Below are positions 7,533 to 13,747 of a DNA stretch of 17,168 bases, one piece after another (positions within the stretch are counted from its first letter, which is position 1; every line of letters begins with the position of its first letter). Under the pieces are notes generated by a model. The model had not been told where the DNA came from. It worked only from the letters and a program-made list of their open reading frames with translations, and searched no databases. A program made the translations under genes and the position numbers. The stretch lies in the NCBI GenBank assembly GCA_937875395.1, contig CALNCU010000115.1:1-17168 (forward strand), given 5' to 3'. The stretch is from an uncultured Armatimonadota bacterium. GTDB taxonomy: Bacteria > Armatimonadota > UBA5829 > DTJY01.

Positions 7533-7562
7533 TTGTCACTCATAATACCTATGTGTTATAAT
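7533..7562 (+). promoter_or_regulatory. Sigma-70 promoter for the rpmH cluster
   Basis: TTGTCA (7533-7538) and a perfect TATAAT (7557-7562) are spaced by 18 nt. The predicted start near 7569 leaves a leader of only about 20 nt carrying the GGAGGT ribosome binding site. It probably drives the rpmH-rnpA-yidD-yidC-jag series. Confidence 0.75.
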
Positions 7563-7589
7563 TACCCGAATTGGAGGTCTGAACCCGTT

Positions 7590-7724
7590 ATGAAACGAAC
7601 TTATCAGCCAAAAACAAGAAGGCGCAAGCGAGTCCACGGCTTTTTATCCAGAATGTCCAGCCAGAGCGGACAGAACGTAATCAAATCCCGCCGGGCCAAG
7701 GGCCGGCGCCGGTTGACCGTCTAG
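7590..7724 (+). CDS. rpmH: Ribosomal protein bL34
   Basis: A small, very basic protein of the large ribosomal subunit. The 44 residues are the standard length, starting MKRTYQPKTRRRKRVHGF and ending RRAKGRRRLTV, both family hallmarks. The ATG at 7590 is preceded by GGAGGT (7573-7578). An upstream in-frame TTG at 7533 is part of the -35 element and is not a start. The central segment SRMSSQSGQNVIKS is less basic than in many L34 proteins, but the length and ends are intact. It is the first gene of its cluster and follows polX rather than the usual dnaA. Confidence 0.97.
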   Translation: MKRTYQPKTRRRKRVHGFLSRMSSQSGQNVIKSRRAKGRRRLTV

Positions 7725-7769
7725 CAACATCGGGTAAAACAAATTGGTTTGCGCTTGATTTAAGTAGTA

Positions 7770-7825
7770 TTTGCTGCCAGGAGGTGCACACGGATACGGC
7801 CCTCCTGGAACACCTCTCAAGCAAA
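7770..7825 (+). other. Structured segment in the long rpmH-rnpA spacer
   Basis: The 200-nt spacer holds nested inverted repeats. TTTGCT (7770-7775) pairs with AGCAAA (7820-7825), and inside it CCAGGAGG (7777-7784) pairs with CCTCCTGG (7801-7808). A competing pairing, GAGGTG (7781-7786) with CACCTC (7811-7816), would exclude the inner stem. There is no T-tract, so it is not a standard terminator. It may be an mRNA processing or regulatory structure. Confidence 0.4.
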
Positions 7826-7924
7826 ACCCTTCTGCCTTTATCCGAAGCCTGCGGTTATATGAATCACCCGTTCTGCGGGCCCTGCGCTCGCTTATGCCCG
7901 TAAGAAGGGCAGGCGGAGGGCGCC

Positions 7925-8320
7925 GTGCTACCAAAAAAAAACAGGCTTTCCAGCAAAGAAGATTTCAGGCGGGTGTTTGTCGGCGGCAAGTCATACTCGC
8001 ACAGGCTGCTGATACTTAAAGTTTTGATGAAAGGCGGCGAATCAGATGCGCGGTTCGCCTTTTCAGCCAGTTCAAAGCTGCGCAAGTCTGTAATACGAAA
8101 CAGATCAAAAAGACTCCTTCGTGAAGCGGTACGGCTTCTCGGCAACAGACTGAGGATGTCCGGGTACGATGCAGTTTTGATAGCACGTCCGCCGATAAGG
8201 GAGTCAAATTTTTCTGAGGTATCCCTTGCAGTCTGCGAGGTATTTCAGAAAGCGGGACTGCTGAAATTAGAAGAAGACCGGCAGTATCTGCATAAAACAA
8301 ATAAATGCGAAGAGTATTAA
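7925..8320 (+). CDS. rnpA: Ribonuclease P protein component
   Basis: Protein subunit of RNase P; it helps the catalytic RNA bind precursor tRNA for 5' end maturation. The 131 residues begin LPKKNRLSSKEDFRRVF, the normal family start, and include the conserved basic helix RNRSKRLLREAVR (the RNR motif) at about 58-70. The C-terminal tail (LLKLEEDRQYLHKTNKCEEY) is variable. The GTG start at 7925 is supported by GGAGGG ending 4 nt upstream and by the family alignment. It lies 200 nt after rpmH, an unusually long spacer for this pair, and its last 16 nt overlap yidD. Confidence 0.94.
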   Translation: MLPKKNRLSSKEDFRRVFVGGKSYSHRLLILKVLMKGGESDARFAFSASSKLRKSVIRNRSKRLLREAVRLLGNRLRMSGYDAVLIARPPIRESNFSEVSLAVCEVFQKAGLLKLEEDRQYLHKTNKCEEY

Positions 8321-8511
8321 TTTACGCCATCAGGATATACCAAAAACTCTCCAGATACAGGCCAAGAGTCTGCCGGTATGAGCCAACGTGCTCTGAATAC
8401 GCTGTGCAGGCCATAGAAAAGTACGGCCCCGTAAAAGGCGTGGGCATGGCCGCCTGGAGAATCCTGCGCTGCAACCCCTGGTCTGCAGGCGGGTTTGATC
8501 CCGTAAAATAG
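8305..8511 (+). CDS. yidD: Membrane protein insertion efficiency factor YidD
   Basis: A small membrane-associated helper of YidC-dependent insertion. The 68 residues match the family, with the signature CRYEPTCSEYA (23-33) followed by AIEKYGPVKG and the conserved end WRILRCNPWSAGGFDPV. The N-terminal amphipathic helix (RRVLIYAIRIYQKLSRY) fits peripheral membrane binding. Its ATG lies inside the end of rnpA (16-nt overlap, different frame), so translation is probably coupled, as is common for this pair. yidC follows after 43 nt. Confidence 0.95.
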   Translation: MRRVLIYAIRIYQKLSRYRPRVCRYEPTCSEYAVQAIEKYGPVKGVGMAAWRILRCNPWSAGGFDPVK

Positions 8512-8554
8512 TCCTGAAGGCTTAAACATAAAGAATTAACAACCTGAGGGGATA

Positions 8555-9712
8555 ATGGATAAAAATAAAAGTATGATCTGGGTGCTTGCCCTCATGTGGG
8601 TGGTAAGCCTTTCTCTACTCATCTGGGCCAGGCCCAAGCAGCCCGCACCGCAGCAAAAACCCGTGGCAAGCGTTGAGCAGGCACAAGAACAGGCCGCCAA
8701 GCAAGATAAGCGCAGCCTAAACGCAGCAATTAAAACCTATCAAGAAATTGTAAAAACAGAACCCAAGAACGCCAAATCTCTCTCTGCCAGATTGCAGATA
8801 GGTATGATCTACGAAAAGCTGAAAAATCAGCAGGCAGCCGTACAAACCTATTCCGAGACTCTAAGAGACTTCCCAAAAGATAAGTGGCCCCAGGCAGGCA
8901 TAGCAGAAGAACGCCTGGCCCAGATAGACCATAAAAACTCCGGGACTACGCTGTATAAGGTTATAGATGCGCTTGTTGCGCTTACAGGCAGGAACCCCGC
9001 ATACAGCTATTTTCTGGCGCTGCTTATTATAACAGTGGTCTTTAAGGTGCTCACCACCCCGCTCTCCAACGTGCAGTTTAAATCCATGAAAGAGATGCAA
9101 AAGATTCAGCCGCTTGTGCGGGAGCTTCAAGAAAAGTACAAGGGCGATCAGAAAGAGCTTGGGGAGAGGACTATGGCGCTCTATAAAGAGCACGGGGTAA
9201 ACCCGTTTGCCGGATGCCTCCCCATCCTGGTGCAGTTCCCGCTGCTCTGGCTGCTCTACGTTATGGTGCGGCTCTACCAGGTACAGTTTGCTAACGGCCA
9301 GTTTCTTTGGATAGGCTCCGGTCTTGCACACAAGTTCCCCGGGATTGTAGCGGCAAACCTGGCGCTTCCAGATATAGCGCTTGTGATTATCTATGTCATA
9401 AGCATGATAATCTCGCAGAAGATAGCCATAGTAGACCCGGCGCAGGCGGAACAGCAGAAGATCATGATGTGGACAATGCCGCTTATCTTCGGCTACATTT
9501 TCTGGAAGTTCCCATCGGCATTCATGCTCTACTGGCTGCTCTTTAACATCCTGAGCACGGTGCAGCAATACATGATAATGAGAGGCCCCCAGACCCCCGC
9601 AGCGGCAACAGGCGGAGGCGGCGAGCATATTACGCCCTCTGCAGGCACTCCGCGGCCCAAATCCGGAAAGCGGCACAAGAAGCACTTCTCCGCCCTTCCG
9701 GCTAAAGGTTAG
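8555..9712 (+). CDS. yidC: Membrane protein insertase YidC/Oxa1 with a TPR-like insert
   Basis: Inserts membrane proteins alone or with SecYEG. Of 385 residues, TM1 is at about 7-25 and the Oxa1 core spans about 131-343. The core has the segment TTPLSNVQFKSMKEMQKIQP (167-186), the cytoplasmic hairpin, VNPFAGCLPILVQFPL (215-230) and the last helices to about 343. The tail is basic (SGKRHKKH, 370-377), as expected for ribosome contact. Between TM1 and the core, residues 55-126 look like TPR helices (AIKTYQEIVKTEPKN, then ARLQIGMIYEKLKNQQAAVQTYSETL) instead of the beta-sandwich P1 domain of Gram-negative YidC. Lys164 stands where the hydrophilic-groove Arg usually sits. The ATG at 8555 has GAGGGG upstream. 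jag follows after 66 nt, which include a 7-bp inverted repeat (9715-9721 with 9748-9754). Confidence 0.93.
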   Translation: MDKNKSMIWVLALMWVVSLSLLIWARPKQPAPQQKPVASVEQAQEQAAKQDKRSLNAAIKTYQEIVKTEPKNAKSLSARLQIGMIYEKLKNQQAAVQTYSETLRDFPKDKWPQAGIAEERLAQIDHKNSGTTLYKVIDALVALTGRNPAYSYFLALLIITVVFKVLTTPLSNVQFKSMKEMQKIQPLVRELQEKYKGDQKELGERTMALYKEHGVNPFAGCLPILVQFPLLWLLYVMVRLYQVQFANGQFLWIGSGLAHKFPGIVAANLALPDIALVIIYVISMIISQKIAIVDPAQAEQQKIMMWTMPLIFGYIFWKFPSAFMLYWLLFNILSTVQQYMIMRGPQTPAAATGGGGEHITPSAGTPRPKSGKRHKKHFSALPAKG

Positions 9713-9778
9713 AGAGGGCCTAAAACAGAGCAGCAAGTGGGCTTTACAGGCCCTGCTATATGGAGGTTGGTACTTAAC

Positions 9779-10609
9779 ATGACCAGTATAGAACAGACAG
9801 GAAAGAATGTAGAAGAAGCTACGCAGCTGGCCCTTGAAAAGCTAGGTGTTACAGAGGACCAGGTTGATGTAGAGATACTGGATGAAGGAACAAAAGGGTT
9901 TCTGGGGATCAAGCAGTCCCCGGCCGTTGTAAGAGTTACCGTAAAGGTACAACCGGAAGAGCATCCGGCTCCGCGCCCCCGCGCTCCGCGGCAGCGCAAA
10001 CCAAAAGCGCAGGAGGCCGCCGTAAAAGCAGAGAAGCAGGCGGCACCCAAAGCCAAGCCCGCGCCGGTTAAGAAAGAAGCAGCGCCGGAACCCGCAAAGG
10101 CCGAACCCGCCGCTCCTCAAGCAGAAGTAGAAAAGGCAAAAATCACAGAAGACATAGCCCAGACGGCAGAGCGCGCCCGCCAGGTGCTTCAGCATATACT
10201 GGACGGTATAGGAATGGGCGGCACGGCCCAGGTAAAAAGCGCAGCAGACGGCCGAATTCAGATAAATATAACCGGTGGAGATTCCGCCGTTCTTATAGGA
10301 AAACACGGGCAGACTATAGACAGCCTGCAGTACCTGGTAAACGTAATAATAAACAGGCACCTGGAAGAGAGAGTGCGCATCTCCTTTGACGTAGAAGGCT
10401 ACCGCGAGCGGCGCGAAGATACTCTGCGCCAGCACGCACTCTTCCTTGCAAAAAAAGTAAAAGAGAGCGGGCAGGAGGCCGTACTTGAGCCGCTGCGCGC
10501 AAACGAACGCCGGATTGTGCACACCGCCCTTGCAGACGACCCGGATATCTATACCTACAGCGAAGGCACGGAACCGGAAAGGTACGTGGTAATATCTCCC
10601 AAAAAGTAG
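9779..10609 (+). CDS. jag: RNA-binding protein Jag/KhpB (EloR)
   Basis: A KH/R3H RNA-binding protein; in Firmicutes homologues (KhpB/EloR) it works with KhpA in cell elongation and division. The 276 residues show the Jag_N domain (1-55, ending EGTKGFLGIKQSP). An Ala/Pro/Lys-rich linker follows (about 60-120). The KH domain has the GKHG loop (174-177) in VLIGKHGQTIDSLQYLV, and the R3H domain has RANERRIVH (240-248). All three domains are present, as in the long Firmicutes-type protein. The ATG at 9779 is chosen because GGAGGT (9762-9767) precedes it and the Jag_N domain begins there; an in-frame GTG at 9737 would add 14 unrelated residues. The yidC-jag neighbourhood is conserved. A terminator follows. 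Confidence 0.94.
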   Translation: MTSIEQTGKNVEEATQLALEKLGVTEDQVDVEILDEGTKGFLGIKQSPAVVRVTVKVQPEEHPAPRPRAPRQRKPKAQEAAVKAEKQAAPKAKPAPVKKEAAPEPAKAEPAAPQAEVEKAKITEDIAQTAERARQVLQHILDGIGMGGTAQVKSAADGRIQINITGGDSAVLIGKHGQTIDSLQYLVNVIINRHLEERVRISFDVEGYRERREDTLRQHALFLAKKVKESGQEAVLEPLRANERRIVHTALADDPDIYTYSEGTEPERYVVISPKK

Positions 10610-10642
10610 CTTAAGATATAGGCACAAAAATCTATTTAAAAC

Positions 10643-10671
10643 AAGGGGCGGCCTTCACGGTCGCCCTTTTT
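10643..10671 (+). terminator. Rho-independent terminator after jag
   Basis: GGGCGGCC (10646-10653) pairs with GGTCGCCC (10659-10666) across a TTCAC loop, with one G-T pair. The stem can extend outward through AAG with the beginning of the TTTTT run (10667-10671). It probably ends the rpmH-jag transcript, so mnmE would need its own promoter or read-through. Confidence 0.8.
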
Positions 10672-10684
10672 GATGGTGATAACT

Positions 10685-12091
10685 ATGCTGGACGATACAA
10701 TAACAGCAATAGCCACGCCCATAGGGGAAGGCGGAATAGGGGTTATAAGAATAAGCGGCAAGCGCGCCCTAAACGTTGCGGGCGAAATGTTCCGCACGTC
10801 ATCCGGCGTGCCCGTGCCCGGGCTCCCCACGCACACGGCGCACTATGGGCATGCAATAGACCCCCTCTCTGATGAGCAGATAGACGACGGCGTTCTCACA
10901 GTCTTTCGAGCGCCCAGAAGCTACACGGGGGAGGATTCCGTAGAGATAAGCTGCCACGGAGGCATAGTCCCCATGCGCCGGGTGCTTGAAGCCGCAATGC
11001 GCGCAGGGGCCCGGCTTGCAGAACCGGGCGAGTTCACAAAACGCGCCTTCCTCTCCGGCAGAATAGACCTTGCCCAGGCAGAGGCCGTGTTAGACATCAT
11101 CCGCGCCCGCACAGACGAATCGCTCCGCGTAGCCCGCATGCAGTTTGAAGGAGTCCTCTCCACCCGCATACGCATGCTAAGAGAAGACCTTGTAGAAATC
11201 ATGGCGCACATAGAGGCCTCCATAGACTTCCCGGATGACGTAGAAGAGATGGAATCCTCCCGCATGACGGAATCCATCCGCAAAGCGCTTATGGGGATGG
11301 CAGCGCTCCTGGAGACCTCAAACCGCGGAAAGATCTACCGGGAAGGCATCTCTGCAGTTATAACCGGGCGCCCCAACGTGGGAAAATCCAGCCTGTTAAA
11401 CGCCCTGCTAAGAGAGAGCCGGGCCATAGTAACCCCCATCCCCGGGACAACCAGGGACGTTATAGAAGAGAGCTTGAGCATCAAAGGGATCCCCGTCCGC
11501 ACCATAGACACCGCCGGCGTCCGGGAGACAAAGGACGTAGTGGAACGCATGGGCGTAGACCGCGCACAAAAAGCCGTGGAAGAGGCAGACGTTGTTATTG
11601 CCGTCCTGGATGCAGAGCAGGGCTTTGATGATGACGCAAAAGACTTCCTCTCCGGGCTGCTTGAAAAAAAGCTTGTAGTTGTGCTGAACAAGACAGACCT
11701 TATACGGGAAGATTCCATCCCAGAGCTGCTGGCCCAGGTGCGGGGATGGCTCTTGGACAGGTGCGCGGAGGAGCCCGGGGTAATAACAACTTCCGCATCA
11801 GAAAACCGGGGGATAGAAGCGCTTGAAGATGCCATAGCCGGGATAGTTCTTATGGGCAGCGCCCCAAAAGCAGAGGGCGCAATGATAAGCAGCCTCCGCC
11901 ACCGCCAGGCGATTGATGAGGCGCACACATCCCTTGCGCAGGCGCTCCTTACGTCGCAGTTTGGCATGCCGCTGGACCTCTTAACAGTAGACCTGAGGGC
12001 GGCTGTGGATGCTCTTGGCCGAATCACGGGCGAAACCGTCTCTGAAGACGTAATAGACCGCATCTTTAGCGAGTTTTGCATAGGAAAATAA
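10685..12091 (+). CDS. mnmE: tRNA modification GTPase MnmE (TrmE)
   Basis: With MnmG it installs the (carboxymethyl)aminomethyl group at wobble U34 of certain tRNAs. The 468 residues show the N-terminal tetrahydrofolate-binding domain beginning DDTITAIATPIGEGGIGVIRISG (3-25), a helical domain, and the inserted G domain with GRPNVGKS (228-235), PGTTRD (253-258), DTAG (275-278) and NKTD (335-338). The C-terminus is the conserved CIGK (465-468) with its functional Cys. The ATG at 10685 fits the family start and has GGTGAT just upstream; the in-frame TTG 10670 and ATG 10673 lie in or next to the terminator tail. mnmG is not in the window; the stop codon abuts the serine dehydratase start. Confidence 0.97.
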   Translation: MLDDTITAIATPIGEGGIGVIRISGKRALNVAGEMFRTSSGVPVPGLPTHTAHYGHAIDPLSDEQIDDGVLTVFRAPRSYTGEDSVEISCHGGIVPMRRVLEAAMRAGARLAEPGEFTKRAFLSGRIDLAQAEAVLDIIRARTDESLRVARMQFEGVLSTRIRMLREDLVEIMAHIEASIDFPDDVEEMESSRMTESIRKALMGMAALLETSNRGKIYREGISAVITGRPNVGKSSLLNALLRESRAIVTPIPGTTRDVIEESLSIKGIPVRTIDTAGVRETKDVVERMGVDRAQKAVEEADVVIAVLDAEQGFDDDAKDFLSGLLEKKLVVVLNKTDLIREDSIPELLAQVRGWLLDRCAEEPGVITTSASENRGIEALEDAIAGIVLMGSAPKAEGAMISSLRHRQAIDEAHTSLAQALLTSQFGMPLDLLTVDLRAAVDALGRITGETVSEDVIDRIFSEFCIGK

Positions 12092-13306
12092 ATGGAATCC
12101 ATTAAAGAAATCTACAGAATAGGCGCCGGCCCGTCGGCAAGCCACACCATGGGGCCCAGGCGCGCCGCAGAGATAATGCTTAAAGACCACCCGGACGCCG
12201 CCGCGTTTAAAGTGCAACTCTTCGGCAGCCTGGCCGCCACCGGAAAGGGCCACCTCACAGATAAGGCCATAAGGGAAATCCTTGGCGAGCGGCTCTCCTG
12301 CATAGAATGGAAGCCGCAGACGGTGCTCCCGCGCCACCCAAACGGCATGCAGATTGAATGCCTGGATGATGCAGGCGCCTCCATCTGCAAAAAAATCTTC
12401 TACAGCACGGGCGGCGGAGCTCTTGCAGTGGATGGCGGTTCCGGCAAACCCTCCGGCCTCTACGCGCTGCGCTCCCTTACATCCATATTGGACTGGACGG
12501 ACCAGACCGGGAACCCCATATGGGGATACGCCGTAGAGTGCGAGGGCGCAGAAATTCTGGAATATATGCAGGAAGTATGGCTTGCAATGAAAGCTGCAAT
12601 CTCCAGAGGCATAAAGACACAGGGAGTCCTCCCCGGCCCGCTCAGGCTCCCCCGCAAGGCCGCATCTTACTACACCAAGGCCCGCCTCTTTGATGATAAT
12701 ATAAAGTGTGCTGGTCTCCTTTTTGCATACGCCCTGGCGGTTTCAGAAGAGAACGCATCCGGCGGGGTAGTGGTTACGGCGCCCACCTGCGGGTCTTGCG
12801 GCACCCTCCCGGCAGTCTTAAAGAACCTTCAGGAGAGCATGGATATCTCTGATGAAGATATACTGTACGCCCTTTTAACGGCGGGGATTATAGGCAATCT
12901 TGTAAAAAAGAACGCCTCTATCTCCGGGGCGGAGGTGGGGTGCCAGGGAGAGGTGGGCACGGCCTGCGCAATGGCCGCCGGCGCCGCCGCGCAGCTTCTT
13001 GGCGCCACTCCCAGGCAGGTGGAATACGCCGCAGAGATGGGCATGGAGCATCATCTTGGCCTCACCTGCGACCCCGTGGGCGGGACGGTTCAAATCCCCT
13101 GCATAGAACGGAACGCCTTCGCCGCCACGCGCGCGCTCAACTGCGCAGAATACGCCCTTCTCTCCGACGGCAGGCATAGAATCTCCTTTGATGATGTAGT
13201 GGAGACTATGAAACAGACCGGTCGGGATATGCTTGAAGATTACCGGGAAACTTCAGAAGGCGGCCTGGCCGCCGTATACCGTCTCCCGCAGGAGAATCAA
13301 GATTAA
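12092..13306 (+). CDS. sdaA: L-serine ammonia-lyase (iron-sulfur, single-chain)
   Basis: Deaminates L-serine to pyruvate and ammonia using an oxygen-sensitive [4Fe-4S] cluster. The 404 residues contain both modules in one chain. The N-terminal beta domain has GPSASHTMGPRRAA (13-26). The C-terminal catalytic domain has TAPTCGSCGTLPAVL (229-243), GCQGEVGTACAMAA (283-296) and CDPVGGTVQIPCIERNA (326-342). Cys284, Cys326 and Cys337 are spaced 42 and 11 apart; to my recollection this is the spacing of the cluster ligands in the Legionella enzyme. That enzyme also has a C-terminal Cys reaching the active site, but this protein ends in QENQD without one. Its ATG directly follows the mnmE TAA, implying translational coupling. 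A 7-bp inverted repeat without a T-tract (13303-13319) overlaps its end. Confidence 0.93.
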   Translation: MESIKEIYRIGAGPSASHTMGPRRAAEIMLKDHPDAAAFKVQLFGSLAATGKGHLTDKAIREILGERLSCIEWKPQTVLPRHPNGMQIECLDDAGASICKKIFYSTGGGALAVDGGSGKPSGLYALRSLTSILDWTDQTGNPIWGYAVECEGAEILEYMQEVWLAMKAAISRGIKTQGVLPGPLRLPRKAASYYTKARLFDDNIKCAGLLFAYALAVSEENASGGVVVTAPTCGSCGTLPAVLKNLQESMDISDEDILYALLTAGIIGNLVKKNASISGAEVGCQGEVGTACAMAAGAAAQLLGATPRQVEYAAEMGMEHHLGLTCDPVGGTVQIPCIERNAFAATRALNCAEYALLSDGRHRISFDDVVETMKQTGRDMLEDYRETSEGGLAAVYRLPQENQD

Positions 13307-13495
13307 TCCAGGGGATTAAACCCTCTCAAGACACCACTATACAAGCCTCCACGCTGTTTCGATGCCTGCAGAATACCTGTCCAAGCTATGCCCGCAGATC
13401 AAGAATCTATCCGTAAAAGAACGGCCTGTTTGCAGAGCACTCACAAAGGGTAGCTTTGTTTAACGGAATTCACCCAATTCTACAGGAGGTGGAAT

Positions 13496-13690
13496 ATGGC
13501 CGGCAATCAGAAACCCGCAGGCGGAGAACCCATGATAGACACAGTACCCACAGGCGCAGATGTAGCATCAGACGGCTCCTCCGTAGAGACCACGGAGGAT
13601 GTGGCCACGCTTGAAGAGATACCGTCCGTTGAAGAGATTACGCGCAAAGGCAAAAAAGAGAAAGGCATGCAGGGCTCCGCACGTGCGTAG
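13496..13690 (+). CDS. Small acidic hydrophilic protein, function unknown
   Basis: I do not recognise this 64-residue protein. It is polar and probably disordered, without membrane helix, signal peptide or cysteines. An acidic middle (VETTEDVATLEEIPSVEEI, about 30-48) is followed by a short basic end (RKGKKEKG). The start is well supported: AGGAGGT lies 5 nt before the ATG at 13496, one of the best ribosome binding sites in the window, which argues that it is translated. The 189-nt gap upstream shows no clear promoter or RNA. The exporter adaptor gene begins 57 nt downstream, so it may belong to that operon, perhaps as an accessory or even an exported peptide. That is inference only; there is no double-glycine leader. 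Confidence 0.6.
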   Translation: MAGNQKPAGGEPMIDTVPTGADVASDGSSVETTEDVATLEEIPSVEEITRKGKKEKGMQGSARA

Positions 13691-13708
13691 CCCTGCTTTC
13701 AGGGTAGG

Positions 13709-13738
13709 CTTTAAAGAGTCTCCACGGTTTCTTTAAAG
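13709..13738 (+). promoter_or_regulatory. Paired CTTTAAAG palindromes before the exporter operon
   Basis: Two identical 8-bp palindromes, CTTTAAAG at 13709-13716 and 13731-13738, are 22 bp apart centre to centre, about two helical turns. The second abuts the Shine-Dalgarno of the adaptor gene. They could be operator half-sites or the two arms of a hairpin. I found no promoter match next to them. Confidence 0.25.
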
Positions 13739-13747
13739 GAAGGGTAA

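Noticed and set aside
7421..7589. Replication origin next to rpmH
   Set aside because: No TTATCCACA-like DnaA boxes or AT-rich unwinding repeats are present and dnaA is not adjacent.
7771..8019. 82-codon open frame across the rpmH-rnpA spacer
   Set aside because: It has a TTG start without a ribosome binding site, lies over an inverted repeat, and overlaps rnpA in another frame; the translation shows no recognisable motif.
8861..9736. Long antisense open frame opposite yidC (291 codons), and similar long ones opposite jag, mnmE and the exporter ATPase
   Set aside because: These are mirrors of well-supported genes, with implausible protein composition and no ribosome binding sites.
13388..13453. 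21-residue open frame before the 64-residue protein gene
   Set aside because: It lacks a Shine-Dalgarno sequence and is too short to support on sequence alone.
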